Under the pieces are notes generated by a model, which saw only the letters and a list, made by a program, of their open reading frames with translations, made no database searches and had not been told where the DNA came from. Both the position numbers and the translations under genes were made by a program. A DNA stretch of 64,000 nucleotides, taken from assembly GCA_032622095.1 (NCBI GenBank), contig CP136068.1:114624509-114688508 (forward strand), read 5' to 3'. Positions 39,201 to 44,889 of the stretch are shown piece by piece (position 1 is the stretch's first letter; each line of letters starts with the position of its first letter). This DNA is from Siphonodentalium dalli. Taxonomy: Eukaryota > Mollusca > Scaphopoda > Gadilida > Siphonodentaliidae.

Positions 39201-39645
39201 ACAACCACGAAGTGACGCCGGCTTTTGATTATATTGTGATAATATATATACCATGTAATTATGTACCTACCAGAATTTTCAGAACGCTAACTCTTTCAGT
39301 ATTCTCGCTCGTGGGATCATTATTGGACGAATCGCCATCGCCACTACCACGACCGACAACTCTAACGTCAACATCTGCTGGAGACACATGTTCCTTCTCG
39401 GTGCTCGCATCTTGCTCGAACCCCGCGTTCGCGTGACCGTTTAATCCCGCGTGTTTCTCGTTCGTGTGGAGATTGGCGAACCCGTTCGTACCTCTGTGAG
39501 AGTCCAGGTCAGATATATAATCGCTGTTTTTCTCACTTTCCGGTTGATTCTGACTCCTGTTTAGTTCGTTCATGATGACGGCGTGGTCATTGGAATCGTA
39601 TCTTCCATTTTCGACCACAAATTTGTCACGACCATCGACTGTCAT
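3111..39645 (-). CDS. ABCB-type (P-glycoprotein/MDR-like) ABC transporter, N-terminal half, 11 exons
   Basis: This gene encodes an ATP-driven membrane exporter of the ABCB family, which moves lipophilic substrates across the plasma membrane. The exons are 39271-39645, 38351-38493, 27773-28045, 23648-23819, 21831-21955, 18211-18382, 11090-11314, 6758-6883, 6217-6420, 5163-5333 and 3111-3272. All have AG acceptors and GT donors, and the phases match at every junction. The 716 codons hold a polar N-terminus (1-125), six membrane segments and a nucleotide-binding domain. In that domain I see an A-loop Tyr (about 488), Walker [10 protein letters not shown] (514-522), the Q-loop Gln (562), a signature LSAGQ (618-622), Walker B ILILDE (638-643) and the H-loop His (674). 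Full ABCB transporters have a second TMD-NBD half; here the frame runs on to a donor at 3110, so the rest lies left of the window. The paralogue (ABCB1, B4 or B11 type) cannot be decided. Introns are loaded with transposons. Confidence 0.92.
3273..5162. other. ABCB intron 10, no gene
   Basis: AT-rich intron. Its only recognisable content is a TTAA-flanked element at 4196-4632 with runs of TTTTTATCA-like sequence. I see nothing else with coding character. Confidence 0.6.
4196..4632. mobile_element. Degraded piggyBac-like TTAA element
   Basis: TTAA at 4192-4195 precedes CCCTTTCATGACGG, and TTAA at 4633-4636 follows an inverted, diverged copy (CGTGAGAGCG). Inside are inverted copies of a GAATGCATTGGCC motif also found in the intact relative at 20508-20879. 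It has no coding capacity, so it is a MITE-like derivative. Confidence 0.6.
5163..5333 (-). CDS. ABCB exon 10: signature and Walker B
   Basis: 57 codons. The signature reads LSAGQ instead of the common LSGGQ, and Walker B is ILILDE followed by the D-loop SALD. The catalytic Glu (643) is present, so ATP hydrolysis at this site looks intact apart from the Gly to Ala change in the signature. Confidence 0.95.
5588..6091. mobile_element. TTAA-flanked AG-start MITE with ~130-bp inverted ends
   Basis: Starts AGATTGATTATCTC after TTAA (5584-5587) and ends in CCATCT followed by TTAT, a probable mutated TTAA. Both ends carry inverted copies of a stretch around GAAGACCCCTGTC. It is homologous to 50965-51508, where both TTAA sites are intact. 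It lies in intron 9. Confidence 0.7.
6217..6420 (-). CDS. ABCB exon 9: Q-loop and X-loop region
   Basis: 68 codons containing [19 protein letters not shown] and then VVSQEP with the Q-loop Gln (562), followed by ENIRYG-like [12 protein letters not shown] and the helical region up to SKLPM. The donor is GTAAAA. Confidence 0.95.
6452..6719. mobile_element. piggyBac-like MITE filling intron 8
   Basis: TTAA (6448-6451), then CCCTTTCTTTAATAA at the left end, and TTATTAAAGGG then TTAA (6720-6723) at the right. It is 268 bp and makes up about 80 percent of the 337-nt intron, leaving about 28-34 bp on either side to the splice sites. Confidence 0.75.
6758..6883 (-). CDS. ABCB exon 8: Walker A
   Basis: 42 codons. 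Contains [11 protein letters not shown], the P-loop that binds ATP phosphates, with a normal Lys and Ser. The donor is GTGAGC. The following intron is only 337 nt and is mostly occupied by a piggyBac-like element (6452-6719). Confidence 0.95.
8785..9082. mobile_element. Small hAT-like MITE with CAGTGGCGGAGTC ends
   Basis: Inverted ends CAGTGGCGGAGTC and GACTCCGCCACTG. It has no coding frame and a C-run after the left end. No exact 8-bp duplication was found. Confidence 0.5.
9234..9411. mobile_element. Second CAGTGGCGG MITE fragment
   Basis: Left end CAGTGGCGGGACAGG, right end CTTCGCCACTG. It is related to 8785-9082 and sits in the loop of the fold-back structure. Confidence 0.45.
9991..10790. 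repeat. Tandem array, about six units of 130-150 bp
   Basis: Units share GTCCCCAATCCCCAA, TTTCAGG, CTACGACATTTGGTTACC and CACGTCATATTCAAT. The phrase ACTTCTGCAC recurs at about 10405, 10550 and 10697. Units lengthen from about 130 to 150 bp towards the right as a TTTTTGTATTGTATTGG segment is added. Confidence 0.85.
11090..11314 (-). CDS. ABCB exon 7: TM6, linker and A-loop
   Basis: 75 codons, phase 0 at both ends. TM6 ([17 protein letters not shown]) is followed by the connector to the nucleotide-binding domain and the A-loop FRYP, whose Tyr (about 488) stacks on adenine in related structures. The donor is ACA|GTAAGT. Confidence 0.93.
11461..12321 (-). mobile_element. Non-autonomous Helitron (H1)
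   Basis: Read on the minus strand it starts TCTATTATATATTTTAG at 12321. It ends in a short hairpin (CCGGAC..GTCGGG), then TCACCTTCTAG at 11461 followed by T. These are the expected TC...hairpin-CTRR signs. The body is a ~120-bp minisatellite rich in AAGGTCA motifs. No Rep/helicase gene is present. Confidence 0.8.
12322..12919 (-). mobile_element. Non-autonomous Helitron (H2), joined head to tail with H1
   Basis: Minus-strand 5' end TCTCATATGTATTTTGAAG at 12919. The 3' end is a hairpin (GCTCG..CGAGC), then TCATCGGCTAG at 12322, directly abutting the TC of H1. The body differs from H1: repeats with CTGCGCATGCGCG and CAAGTCGATAGCTC. Confidence 0.78.
12920..13185 (-). mobile_element. Helitron (H3), 5' part missing
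   Basis: The 3' hairpin and CTAG lie at 12920-12950, directly abutting H2. The sequence is of the H2 type and stops at about 13185, where unrelated DNA (13186-13544, no gene seen) begins. Confidence 0.65.
13545..13700 (-). mobile_element. Helitron 5' fragment (H4)
   Basis: The minus-strand 5' end TCTATTATATATTTTTG at 13700 is like H1, followed by CA-rich sequence and the CTCGAAAACGGCC block. It breaks off at about 13545. Its TC abuts the CTAG of H5. Confidence 0.65.
13701..14258 (-). mobile_element. Helitron (H5), 5' end replaced by the viral-like insert
   Basis: The 3' hairpin and CTAG are at 13701, and the body is the same AAGGTCA-rich minisatellite as H1. A C-run lies at 14183-14206. Similarity to H1 stops at about 14258 in GGCCGTTTT, where CAA repeats and then the ATPase frame begin. 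Confidence 0.7.
14263..14916 (+). pseudogene. Packaging-type ATPase (A32/FtsK-HerA-like) of an endogenous virus-like element, start missing
   Basis: The frame runs from a CAA (poly-Gln) stretch to TGA at 14914-14916, about 217 codons. It shows [16 protein letters not shown] with Walker A at 14377-14400. Walker B LIVLDDF is at 14590-14610, with a later Asn-Gln (AINQS) in the sensor position and ARQMYP near the end. ATPases of this kind package DNA in Polinton/Maverick, adintovirus-like and polinton-like viruses, and similar frames are common in invertebrate genomes. No in-frame ATG exists back to at least 14161 and the upstream sequence is Helitron repeat, so the original 5' end is lost or altered. 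It stands 15 nt before the zinc-finger frame, as a bicistronic pair. Family assignment is by motif only. Confidence 0.65.
14932..15708 (+). CDS. C2HC zinc-finger, acidic-tail protein of the virus-like element
   Basis: 258 codons from ATG 14932 to TAA 15706-15708, uninterrupted. A single C-X2-C-X12-H-X4-C finger covers residues 60-81, followed by basic patches (RKKR, KKQK) that could be nuclear signals. The middle is charged and helical and the tail is very acidic (DDDDD). I do not know its function; proteins with this layout often accompany the ATPase in virus-like elements of invertebrates (from general recollection, not a search). AATAAA signals follow at 15713 and 15738. The intact frame suggests a fairly recent insert or continued selection. 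Confidence 0.6.
   Translation: MLTKASIKEESILPNNSTVDESVEVITHQTKNNIIETTYPRLLSEQEYDSESEDGIMPSCDDCGVVFETQHDVQRHIKKWCSDRKKREASEEAPVNNKKQKIDTKKIDSIPDQDRQILTLPTEKENDYFEDVWLQALDDNKAELDELVERYMKKGLTEEEAEVKSKVKIRPEYERRFLNIYAAFIQNLLEVSGGKTHIKIMDCVYKMLDDSYDILPAVRISLRTYKPLLMEYMRNNSKDKNDKHIDSEQDDDDDNMDN
15713..15743 (+). terminator. Two poly-A signals after the zinc-finger frame
   Basis: AATAAA at 15713-15718 and again at 15738-15743, within 35 bp of the TAA codon. This fits a plus-strand transcript ending here. Confidence 0.5.
16308..16338 (+). mobile_element. Possible Helitron-type 3' end with perfect hairpin
   Basis: An 8-bp perfect stem with a GAAA loop, GTCTACCCGAAAGGGTAGAC (16308-16327), is followed by eight bases and CTAA before T. 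This matches Helitron 3' geometry, but no 5' end was found. Confidence 0.3.
18211..18382 (-). CDS. ABCB exon 6: TM5
   Basis: Completes the Arg363 codon, then encodes [10 protein letters not shown] and a membrane segment rich in Phe (about residues 380-405), ending GSILT before GTAAGT. The acceptor CACACAG abuts a 30-bp minisatellite, so the pyrimidine tract itself is made of repeat sequence. Confidence 0.9.
18389..18541. repeat. 30-bp minisatellite, five units, touching exon 6 acceptor
   Basis: Unit AATATTAAAGACATATTGGA plus CACCATTCTG, with small variation. It starts 6 bp upstream (in gene sense) of the acceptor of exon 6. The plus-strand frame over it is repetitive and not a gene. Confidence 0.9.
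18555..18900. repeat. TTCTT/AAGAA-rich low-complexity block
   Basis: Dense runs of AAGAAAA, TTCTTG and TTTCTAGA-like words on both strands. The same kind of sequence covers 56330-57170, so it may be a dispersed fold-back family. No coding signal. Confidence 0.5.
18901..19925. other. Intron 5 sequence, nothing recognised
   Basis: Contains a short duplicated CACCGTC..GACGG block near 19150-19215. Otherwise no gene or element I can name. Confidence 0.5.
19926..20187. mobile_element. MITE with ~80-bp inverted ends
   Basis: The left arm starts TAAACTGTCAAAAAGACACC and the right arm is its inverse up to 20187, with about 80 bp pairing through CTGCTATTAATATT. The outer part (GACACCCAGGATCTC) is also duplicated directly at 19907. 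The target duplication is unclear. Confidence 0.65.
20220..20500. repeat. Dispersed repeat, inverted relative to 21490-21820
   Basis: Shares TCTATGAATGGCACCATA, AAGGAACCTTATA.AGTCGA and ATAACGCGGGG with 21490-21820 (opposite strand) and with a fragment at 53030-53110. No coding frame. Confidence 0.65.
20508..20879. mobile_element. Intact piggyBac-like MITE
   Basis: TTAA (20504-20507), then CCCTTTACCCAACA on the left, and TGTTGGGTAAAGGG then TTAA (20880-20883) on the right. CCCTTT ends with TTAA duplications are diagnostic of the piggyBac superfamily. Internal inverted copies of CGCATATATAAGAGAATGCA make it a multiple palindrome. It is 372 bp with no transposase. Confidence 0.85.
20900..21450 (-). 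repeat. Dispersed repeat family D, copy 1
   Basis: In reverse complement it matches 27111-27530 and 58395-58695, with shared words near CATAATATGTCTTTAAT, CATCGAGAGTCACTG and CTACTTTGA.CAAGA. Probably a non-autonomous DNA element; no gene. Confidence 0.65.
21490..21820. repeat. Dispersed repeat with ~106-bp tandem units beside exon 5 donor
   Basis: CATTCTATCTGTGTGAGGCT at about 21672 recurs at 21778. The last unit runs to within about 10 bp of the exon 5 donor. Confidence 0.7.
21831..21955 (-). CDS. ABCB exon 5: intracellular loop 2
   Basis: Encodes 41 codons plus two bases: [20 protein letters not shown] and then the conserved [16 protein letters not shown] block of intracellular loop 2, which contacts the nucleotide-binding domains. 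The donor GTAAGT lies directly beside a ~106-bp tandem repeat at 21574-21820. Confidence 0.92.
21956..23647. other. ABCB intron 4, little recognised
   Basis: Contains a TTAA-type fragment at 22329-22560. The rest (22561-23647) shows no gene or clear element. Confidence 0.5.
22329..22560. mobile_element. Fragment of TTAA/AG-start element family
   Basis: TTAA (22325-22328), then AGATGCATAATCCGATTAAA, followed by the family words GATTCGAGTCGAGGAACCCA and CAAAGCTCAGAGT. The right end is missing. Confidence 0.65.
23648..23819 (-). CDS. ABCB exon 4: TM3 and TM4
   Basis: The acceptor TTGCAG is followed by G, which completes Glu264, then [14 protein letters not shown], two hydrophobic segments (about 276-296 and 300-320) and SMR at a GTCAGT donor. 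Trp-Lys-Leu between TM3 and TM4 is a family hallmark. A 35-bp satellite begins within about 30 nt upstream of the acceptor. Confidence 0.92.
23846..24410. repeat. 35-bp satellite, about 16 units, beside exon 4 acceptor
   Basis: Unit TTTCGATTAAGGTTATGCAG plus TTATAATTCAGTCAG, nearly identical in all units; one has an ATTT insertion near 24350. It starts about 25 bp upstream of the exon 4 acceptor in gene sense. Such homogeneity suggests recent expansion and likely length polymorphism. Confidence 0.95.
24411..25089. other. Intron 3 sequence, nothing recognised
   Basis: A C-run at 24485-24501, otherwise unassigned AT-rich sequence. Confidence 0.5.
25090..26258 (+). mobile_element. Complete non-autonomous Helitron (H6)
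   Basis: Starts A|TCGAATATATATTTTGG and ends with the hairpin GCCCGGATGAAGTCGGGC, then ACATCAG and CTAG|T at 26255-26258. Insertion between A and T, 5' TC, and 3' hairpin plus CTAG are canonical. The 5' end resembles H1 and H2. The body is about six ~125-bp units (CGGATCCGACTCAAATTTGG, CATATAGGCATGTTTCTGGA) and then ~30-bp units at 25970-26150. No protein is encoded. Confidence 0.85.
26372..26834. mobile_element. hAT-like MITE, CAGGGACGTGGC family
   Basis: Left end CAGGGACGTGGCTAGAGGGT, right end ACGTCCCTG. Related pieces are at 547, 2184, 38330, 41960-42861 and 47994. It includes C-runs and TTGGAAATTT motifs. No clear 8-bp duplication. Confidence 0.65.
27111..27530 (+). repeat. Dispersed repeat family D, copy 2, with perfect 27-bp palindrome
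   Basis: Begins with AATAAGTACATAATATATCT (27111 on) and its perfect inverse at 27145-27171, a 27-bp stem with a 7-bp loop. Then the family body to about 27530. It ends near the exon 3 donor region. Confidence 0.75.
27773..28045 (-). CDS. ABCB exon 3: extracellular loop 1, TM2 and first intracellular helix
   Basis: The exon completes Arg173, then encodes a loop with an NVS glycosylation sequon, TM2 (about residues 200-225), and the conserved stretch [17 protein letters not shown] that forms the first intracellular coupling region in ABCB proteins. It ends with GA of a split Glu codon before GTAAGT. The intron separating it from exon 2 is about 10.3 kb and holds the fold-back element and the LINE. 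Confidence 0.92.
28046..28471. other. Start of the 10.3-kb intron 2
   Basis: A fragment of the TTAA/AG family (CGAGAAACCCACC..CAAAGCGCAGAG) lies near 28235-28290. CAGGGTCCGCGCTGG at about 28432 resembles a hAT end and has a relative on the minus strand near 37790. Confidence 0.4.
28472..33609. mobile_element. Giant fold-back element with ~1.4-kb inverted arms
   Basis: The left arm (28472 to about 29860) and right arm (about 32240 to 33609) are inverted copies, with TTAGTCCGGGAGCTAATAGG at both outer tips. Inside each arm is a ~43-bp minisatellite (GGTATACAGGGAGTGACTGT...), about 1.65 kb on the left and 0.63 kb on the right. The arms meet at GGGCGGCTATCGCTTTCC / GGAAAGCGATAGCCACCC around a ~55-bp centre (31540-31595). 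No transposase frame is convincing; frames through it are repeat shadows. Confidence 0.85.
33610..35040 (-). other. Probable 3' untranslated part of the LINE and flank
   Basis: Lies downstream of the LINE stop codon in its own orientation and has no gene. The exact 3' end and any target duplication were not found; the fold-back element begins at 33609. Confidence 0.35.
35041..37368 (-). mobile_element. 5'-truncated LINE (Jockey/CR1-like), reverse transcriptase intact
   Basis: The frame is open from about 37368 (just after a TAA) to a stop at 35041. Numbering from 37311, 756 codons show the tail of an AP-type endonuclease (LDYAF..SDHYPV, residues 22-51). Reverse transcriptase blocks are FRPISLL (365-371), [10 protein letters not shown] (435-444), [10 protein letters not shown] (493-502) and FADD (525-528). 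The catalytic Asp pair is present and no frameshift is seen. Most of the endonuclease and all of ORF1 are missing, the usual result of incomplete reverse transcription. It lies in the same orientation as the host gene in intron 2. The clade call is by motif style only. Confidence 0.9.
37380..38350. other. Intron 2 end with MITE fragments
   Basis: A TTAACCCTTTCTATAC end (minus strand) at about 37975 resembles 43926. A tip CAGAGTTCGCGCTGCC (minus strand, about 37790) with GGCAAA repeats resembles 28432. A CAGGGACGTGACGACAGGGT end lies at about 38330. No gene. Confidence 0.4.
38351..38493 (-). CDS. ABCB exon 2: first membrane helix
   Basis: An acceptor TTGCAG precedes [12 protein letters not shown], and the exon ends at a GTTAGT donor after AG of a split Arg codon. 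The hydrophobic run (about residues 132-160) is TM1, and the Gly-rich part followed by FPL is typical of ABCB proteins. The right end of a CAGGGACGTGG-type repeat lies only about 20 bp beyond the donor. Confidence 0.9.
38727..39160. mobile_element. TTAA/AG-start element in intron 1
   Basis: TTAA at 38723-38726 and 39161-39164. Left end AGATGCCTACTCCGAAG, right end TTGAGTACCT. Body words TCAAAGCTCAGAGT and GGACCGTC.GATCG are shared with 42868-43312 and 44166-44573. Confidence 0.75.
39271..39645 (-). CDS. ABCB exon 1: start codon and cytoplasmic N-terminus
   Basis: The ATG at 39645-39643 is preceded by an in-frame TAG about 27 nt upstream, so it is the first usable Met unless a splice site lies between. 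It encodes 125 residues rich in Asn, Asp, Ser, Glu and Gly with no hydrophobic segment, so it is probably disordered and cytosolic. It is longer than the roughly 45-residue tail before TM1 in vertebrate P-glycoprotein. It ends in SVLKIL before a GTAGGT donor (phase 0). No promoter element could be recognised upstream. Confidence 0.85.
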
Positions 39646-40483
39646 GACTTTCTCTTGGTTACCGGAATTTATCTAATTCAATAGTCAAAATACCGAATTA
39701 CAGCCAAGGCGCAAATGTCGACAGAATAACCGACAGAATATAACTATATTCCCAGTAAAGTAAGATTCGATGGTCCTACAAATGGATGAATTTCGTAGGC
39801 TGCATCATAATCTGCAAACAGAAACAATTTTGTGAATGTACCTGGATTCTATATCAACAAAACTCATCATATGGTTGAACTGTATGTGTCTTTTTTATTC
39901 TGATCCCAATATCGTCCAAGGTTAATATATTCGTGAAACAATATTTTTTTAAACCGCCAAAGGGATTTAAGTTTTAACATTCAAACGAGCGTTTAATACT
40001 TCGTCGGCTGCGATGTCGCGTATATACGTGTAGGAAACTATATACTGCCGCTGTTTCTATATAATGTGAAAGCATGCATCACTAATCAGAGTCAATTTGA
40101 ATAGGTGTGTGTCTTAGATGTGTGACTATCGTATTAAATTCAGTGGTCTACTATCGCCACGTCATCCTGTTTTTAATAGTAATTGATATATCGCGTTTCT
40201 TTGTATGACTTGAGAGCCCCAGTCACGCCAGAGCCCCATCTGTAGCCGCGTTTTAATTACAGTTGGGTTGGTAGGTTCAAAAATCGGGACGAATTTCAAG
40301 ATAAGTTCAAGAGTCCTAGTAGAAAAGAGTGTACTCGAAAGCGGTGCATAATTTATGGGCGTTCTCATGCTGCCTATAAATGAGAGATATTTCTAACTCA
40401 GGCATACCCGCACACTCTGTTCTATATAATTGATGCCGCGATTACTACCAAACCATCAATACATTTTTTTGTGCATTCTATAC
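39646..40483. other. Upstream of the transporter start
   Basis: No TATA box, initiator or untranslated exon can be supported. The promoter may lie here or further right, beyond non-coding first exons. Confidence 0.4.
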
Positions 40484-41933
40484 AGGGGGGGGGGGGGGGT
40501 CATTCACTTTTTTTCCATATAGTAGGCCGGGGTGGGTGGGTGGTTCAGCTGCGAAAAAAATAACTTTTTTCCAAGTGGTCACAGTTTTTTCCTCTTACAA
40601 CATTTCTGCAATATAATAACCTCAAAGTGTTCAGCATCATTGCTATAGTATGTGTGACACTTAGGTCAGGGCTTAGGGGGGGGGGGGGTAGTTAGTGTGG
40701 ATATAGGCATAATGCTTCTCAGAAATCCCGGTTACAAACCAACACTCACCATTTCGTCTTTTGCAACATATCACATTGTCAAGTACCAATAAAAATGAAT
40801 AAAGCTATTCATTTATATCATTAATGTTTACTCATTAGACCTGATCAGACAGCATAAGAGGCAAAAGGTTACAATACACCAAATGATTTACATAGGCCTC
40901 AGTGTTAACAAATCCCGCTGGCCTGTATTCGCAGGAAAGCTTTGACCCTGCACGAGTATTTGAAATTAAAGAACGTCCTTTTATAGACACACAGAAATGT
41001 GCCCAAAAGTACCTGTGAACGTGGTAAATCACACTGCAGCTTGACAAACGTCACACTACCCTTAAAATTGAGAAAAAAATGACATCGAAAAAAACACAAA
41101 CACCTCCCATAAATTATTCGCCATTTGCACAGCCATAACCATTTGCCATGTGGTTATATTTGATGTTTCTCGACGGGAAACACATTTGTGCATTTTTTCG
41201 TGCACTTTTCATCCATATATCATTGACCATTCAGCTGCCAGAATTTTTTTTATGCTGATCCTAGCTTGGTAGTGCCAGGGGAAATCACTCTAGTAATTTG
41301 TATTTGGTGAATTGTAACCAAAACATGGAAATCTCATCATGCTAGAAAGTATTGAATGCTATTTAAAGCCACATCCAGATTTTTGCTTGATTTTTTAGTT
41401 TAATTTATTGTTGTTTTTTTTTGGACACAATTTCACACCAGAGCCATATGAATGCTGATCAATCTGTTAAACGCCATGTTGTCAGATGGTATAAGGTATT
41501 TTCGATACAGTTGTATTTGAAGTGATTACAGACAAGCATTTGGAAATATGGTAAAATGTTCATATAACTTGTTTACAAGTCATGAGTCAATTGATAAACA
41601 AAAACAAACAGGATAACAATGGGTGCTGCATGTTTATACGATTCTTATCTGTTCTCAGACTTTATAACTGAAACAAATACCAAGCCTAAATGGTGTGAGA
41701 CTACAGATTTTTAGGTAAAACATGGGTGGGTACCCTGCATGAAATTGGAACAAAAATTCCTTCAAATAAGGGGTGATTTGGCTGGATTTTGAGGTAAAAA
41801 AGGGGGTGGGTACCCCGCATGAAATTGGAAAAAATATGTTTTCCTTCAAATAGGGGGGTGGTGGGTACCCAAGAGGCGGGAAAAAAAGTTTCAGCCTACT
41901 GTCATGGCACTTTTTTCCGACCCCCCCCCCCTG
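40484..41933. mobile_element. hAT-like element with 8-bp duplication TTCTATAC
   Basis: TTCTATAC lies at 40476-40483 and 41934-41941. The ends are G-runs on the left (AGGGGGG) and C-runs on the right (CCCCCCTG). Right part has direct repeats with GGGTACCC and TGAAATTGGAA. No transposase is visible; about 1.45 kb. Confidence 0.65.
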
Positions 41934-41959
41934 TTCTATACGGAAAAAAAAAATTAAAG

Positions 41960-42861
41960 CAGGGACGTGGCTAGAGGGTCTCCGTTGGGGGATGTCCACC
42001 TTGGTAAATTCCAACTGCACCCACCACCACCCTTGAATCAGAATCAGACAAAACGCAAGTTTTGCATAATTCCATTTGTACCCCGCCCCTTGCACCTCAG
42101 TATGGTTCTACATAAATCCTAACATCTAGTGGTCTAACTCCAGACAATTGCACACGGCTATGGGCAAAAAACCAGGACACACCGGGCTGATCATTGTTGT
42201 TCGGCCCGGTGTGAGAAAATTTTGAAAACTATACAACTGATGACCATTTCAGTCCACAGTTTGACCAAATGTAGTAAAATATTGTTTTGTTAAACTATAA
42301 TTAGCCGTTTTGTATTGACCATGGTTCGGCCCATGGTTCGGCCCGAAAATTTTGAAATCTGAACAAGAAAATCGCAAAATCATAGCGTCTAGACTAGCCT
42401 CAAGCCTTCCTACAGTTGGAAATTTCAAACCTGACACCCCCACTTAGGTTGTAATATTTCCAACTGATGACAATTCCAATGACAATGTTGACCAAATGTA
42501 TGACAATATTGTTTTCTTAAATTAACTAGCAGTTTTTGACTGGTCACGGGGAAGGGACCAGGACACAAGCTTTCCAAGTGTTGGAAATTTCCAACCTGTC
42601 ACCCCCCCCCCCCCCCCCCAAGGTTGGAAAATTTCAGTCAAAAATTTGGACCAAAAGTAGGAAAATATACAAATATTGGTCCAAAAACAATTAATTCCCC
42701 CCAATAAATTGTTTTAAAATCGAACTACAAAAACATGTTCAACCTCTTGTTGGTGTGAAATTTCCAACTAATGTTTTGGCAGGTATGAAATTTCCGACTG
42801 TTGAAAATATTGACCAAAGTTGGGGGTGAGACACACCCACTTCCCTGTCGCCACGTCTCTG
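41960..42861. mobile_element. hAT-like MITE, CAGGGACGTGGC family, long copy
   Basis: Left end CAGGGACGTGGCTAGAGGGT, right end GCCACGTCTCTG. The interior holds several TTGGAAATTTCCAAC palindromes and repeated CATGGTTCGGCCC. It is stacked between two other elements. Confidence 0.65.
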
Positions 42862-42867
42862 ATTTAA

Positions 42868-43312
42868 AAATGGATAATCCGAAATAACGCTCCCAAATTA
42901 CTATTTCTTTGGCTTCGGGTGTAAAAAATATTGTATTCGAGTCGAGGAACCCACCCATCAAAGCTCAGAGTGATAATATATTTCTCGAGATGTGCAATTA
43001 TTTGTGGCCCAGAAAACAGTCGTCAAACCGACGGTCTCGGACAAAATTGCGGATGAAGATATATAACTCTAAAATCAAGTGGCAATACGGCCAAATTTCG
43101 TGATACTCAGGTGATATTACGACCATATTTCGTTGAACAAAATGTTGATAACTAACACGTTTTGGGAAGTTTGATACCATAGTTGACAGTGGTTAGCAAT
43201 ATTTTGTTGCAATTAATCGATTCTGATAACTAAAACGTATTTTGAAGAAATGTTGTTGCTGTAGTTGTTGTATCTTGATGATATGGGGACCGTCTGGTCG
43301 GATTGAGTACCT
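42868..43312. mobile_element. TTAA/AG-start element
   Basis: TTAA 42864-42867 and 43313-43316. Right end GGATTGAGTACCT, left end diverged (AAATGGATAATCCG). Same family as 38727-39160. Confidence 0.75.
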
Positions 43313-44161
43313 TTAAGAACTGAATGAAGTGGGTGTCTGCTATTGTGGGATAAGGCGCTGCAGCAGTTGTTGGAGATCAATAGCACACGCCCACTACACT
43401 CATTTCTTATATTTATATATCATTTTACTGATGTATTCCCATAACAAAAACGCATTCTTATTTATTTTCACAAAATCTGCCGATAATCTGTGTCAAGCCA
43501 CGTAGCACATTAAACATGCAAATAAAAGATTTCCAAGCACTTAGCAACAATAACGTTGTCGATATACATAACTGGCTACATATGTAATTCGGCTGAACTT
43601 TGAAAAGCACGCCCAATTATTCTGCTGGCCGTGTTTAGTGATCAGGTCAGATTAGGTCAACGATTTGTGATGTCGCGTTCGTGTTACGGTCTGTGTTATT
43701 GGGGTATGAAACGGATGAGCTAATTGTCATTGGACCAATCACCGAAAATGATTTAGTGTAACACAGACGGACTATGTAAATATATAATCATGAGGTGCAT
43801 TATTCGCATGGACCCGTTATACCATGATGACGATGATAAAAATAATAATAATGTGGGAATGTTCGTTTTTTGGACAAACCATTTCGCCCACCAACGATAA
43901 ACGAGAACATCACCAATGACGAGTTAACCTTTTCTATACTAAATGGATTCTCCCAATCAGTTATAAAAGTATACATTGGAATGGTCTATTGCTCATCTGG
44001 AGGGTTTTTCGTGAAAAACAAGCAGACTATGTATAAATGTGGAGAATGAGTCCTATTTATTGGGGGGATGTTCAGATAAGAAGTTCAGCAATTTGTTGAA
44101 CATGGTTTCTAAAGATTTCCTAACAGAACTACTCGGCACTGCGTATTCAGTAAAGAAATGT
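43313..44161. other. Intergenic, MITE-like pieces
   Basis: GACCAATCACCGAA (43735) and TTAACCTTTTCTATACTAAATG (43926) also occur near 37425 and 37975. They are probably ends of one TTAA family. No gene. Confidence 0.4.
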
Positions 44162-44165
44162 TTAA

Positions 44166-44573
44166 AGGTACTCAATCCGATCAGATGGTCCCCATATCAT
44201 CAAGATACAACAACAACACCATTTCTTCAAAATACCCTTTAGTTAGAAGAATCGATTAATTGCAGAAAAATAATGCTAACCACTGTCAATTATGATACCA
44301 AAACGTGTTATTTATCAGCATTTTGTTCAACGAAATATGGCCTATTATCATTTGTTTTTAGAGTTATCCATCTTCATCCGCAATTTTGACCGAGACCGTC
44401 CATTTGACGACGTATTTCTGGGCCACAAACAATTGAAATAACAAAACTTCAAAAATCGATATCTGATCACTCTGAGTTTTAATGGGTAGGTTCCTCGACT
44501 CGAATCAAATATTTTTTACACCAGAAGCCAAAAGAAATAGTAATTTAGAGGTGTTTAATCGGATTGAGTACCT
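44166..44573. mobile_element. Intact TTAA/AG-start element (reference copy)
   Basis: TTAA at 44162-44165 and 44574-44577. Perfect 16-bp inverted ends AGGTACTCAATCCGAT. Inverted relative to the copies at 38727 and 42868. Purine-start ends with TTAA fit the Kolobok superfamily better than piggyBac (CCC start), but the source transposase is not here. Confidence 0.85.
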
Positions 44574-44889
44574 TTAAAAGAGCGGAACAATCAAATTTCA
44601 GAAAGACTACCATTAGTCGTGGTTGTGAATTTAAAGATAAAGATTCATAAAGTCGGTATATAGAGACATATGGCAAGCTGCATTGTGCAGCACATAATAA
44701 TCAGATAAAAAATGGCTTGTTTTTGTTACGTAAATTGAAATGAATTTAACATAAACAAAAACTAAGTTCAGTACTTTTAAAAATATATCATTAAAAGGTT
44801 TACAATAAAATTGTTATGGTGATGTTAATAAAAATAACGCTTCATCAAGTCGGTCGCAACAGGCCGGGGGCAAACGAGTACTGCATATA

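Noticed and set aside
42900-42990. tRNA-like B-box words (GATTCGAGTC) suggesting a SINE
   Set aside because: The copies have TTAA duplications and inverted ends, so they are DNA transposon derivatives; no A-box or cloverleaf was found.
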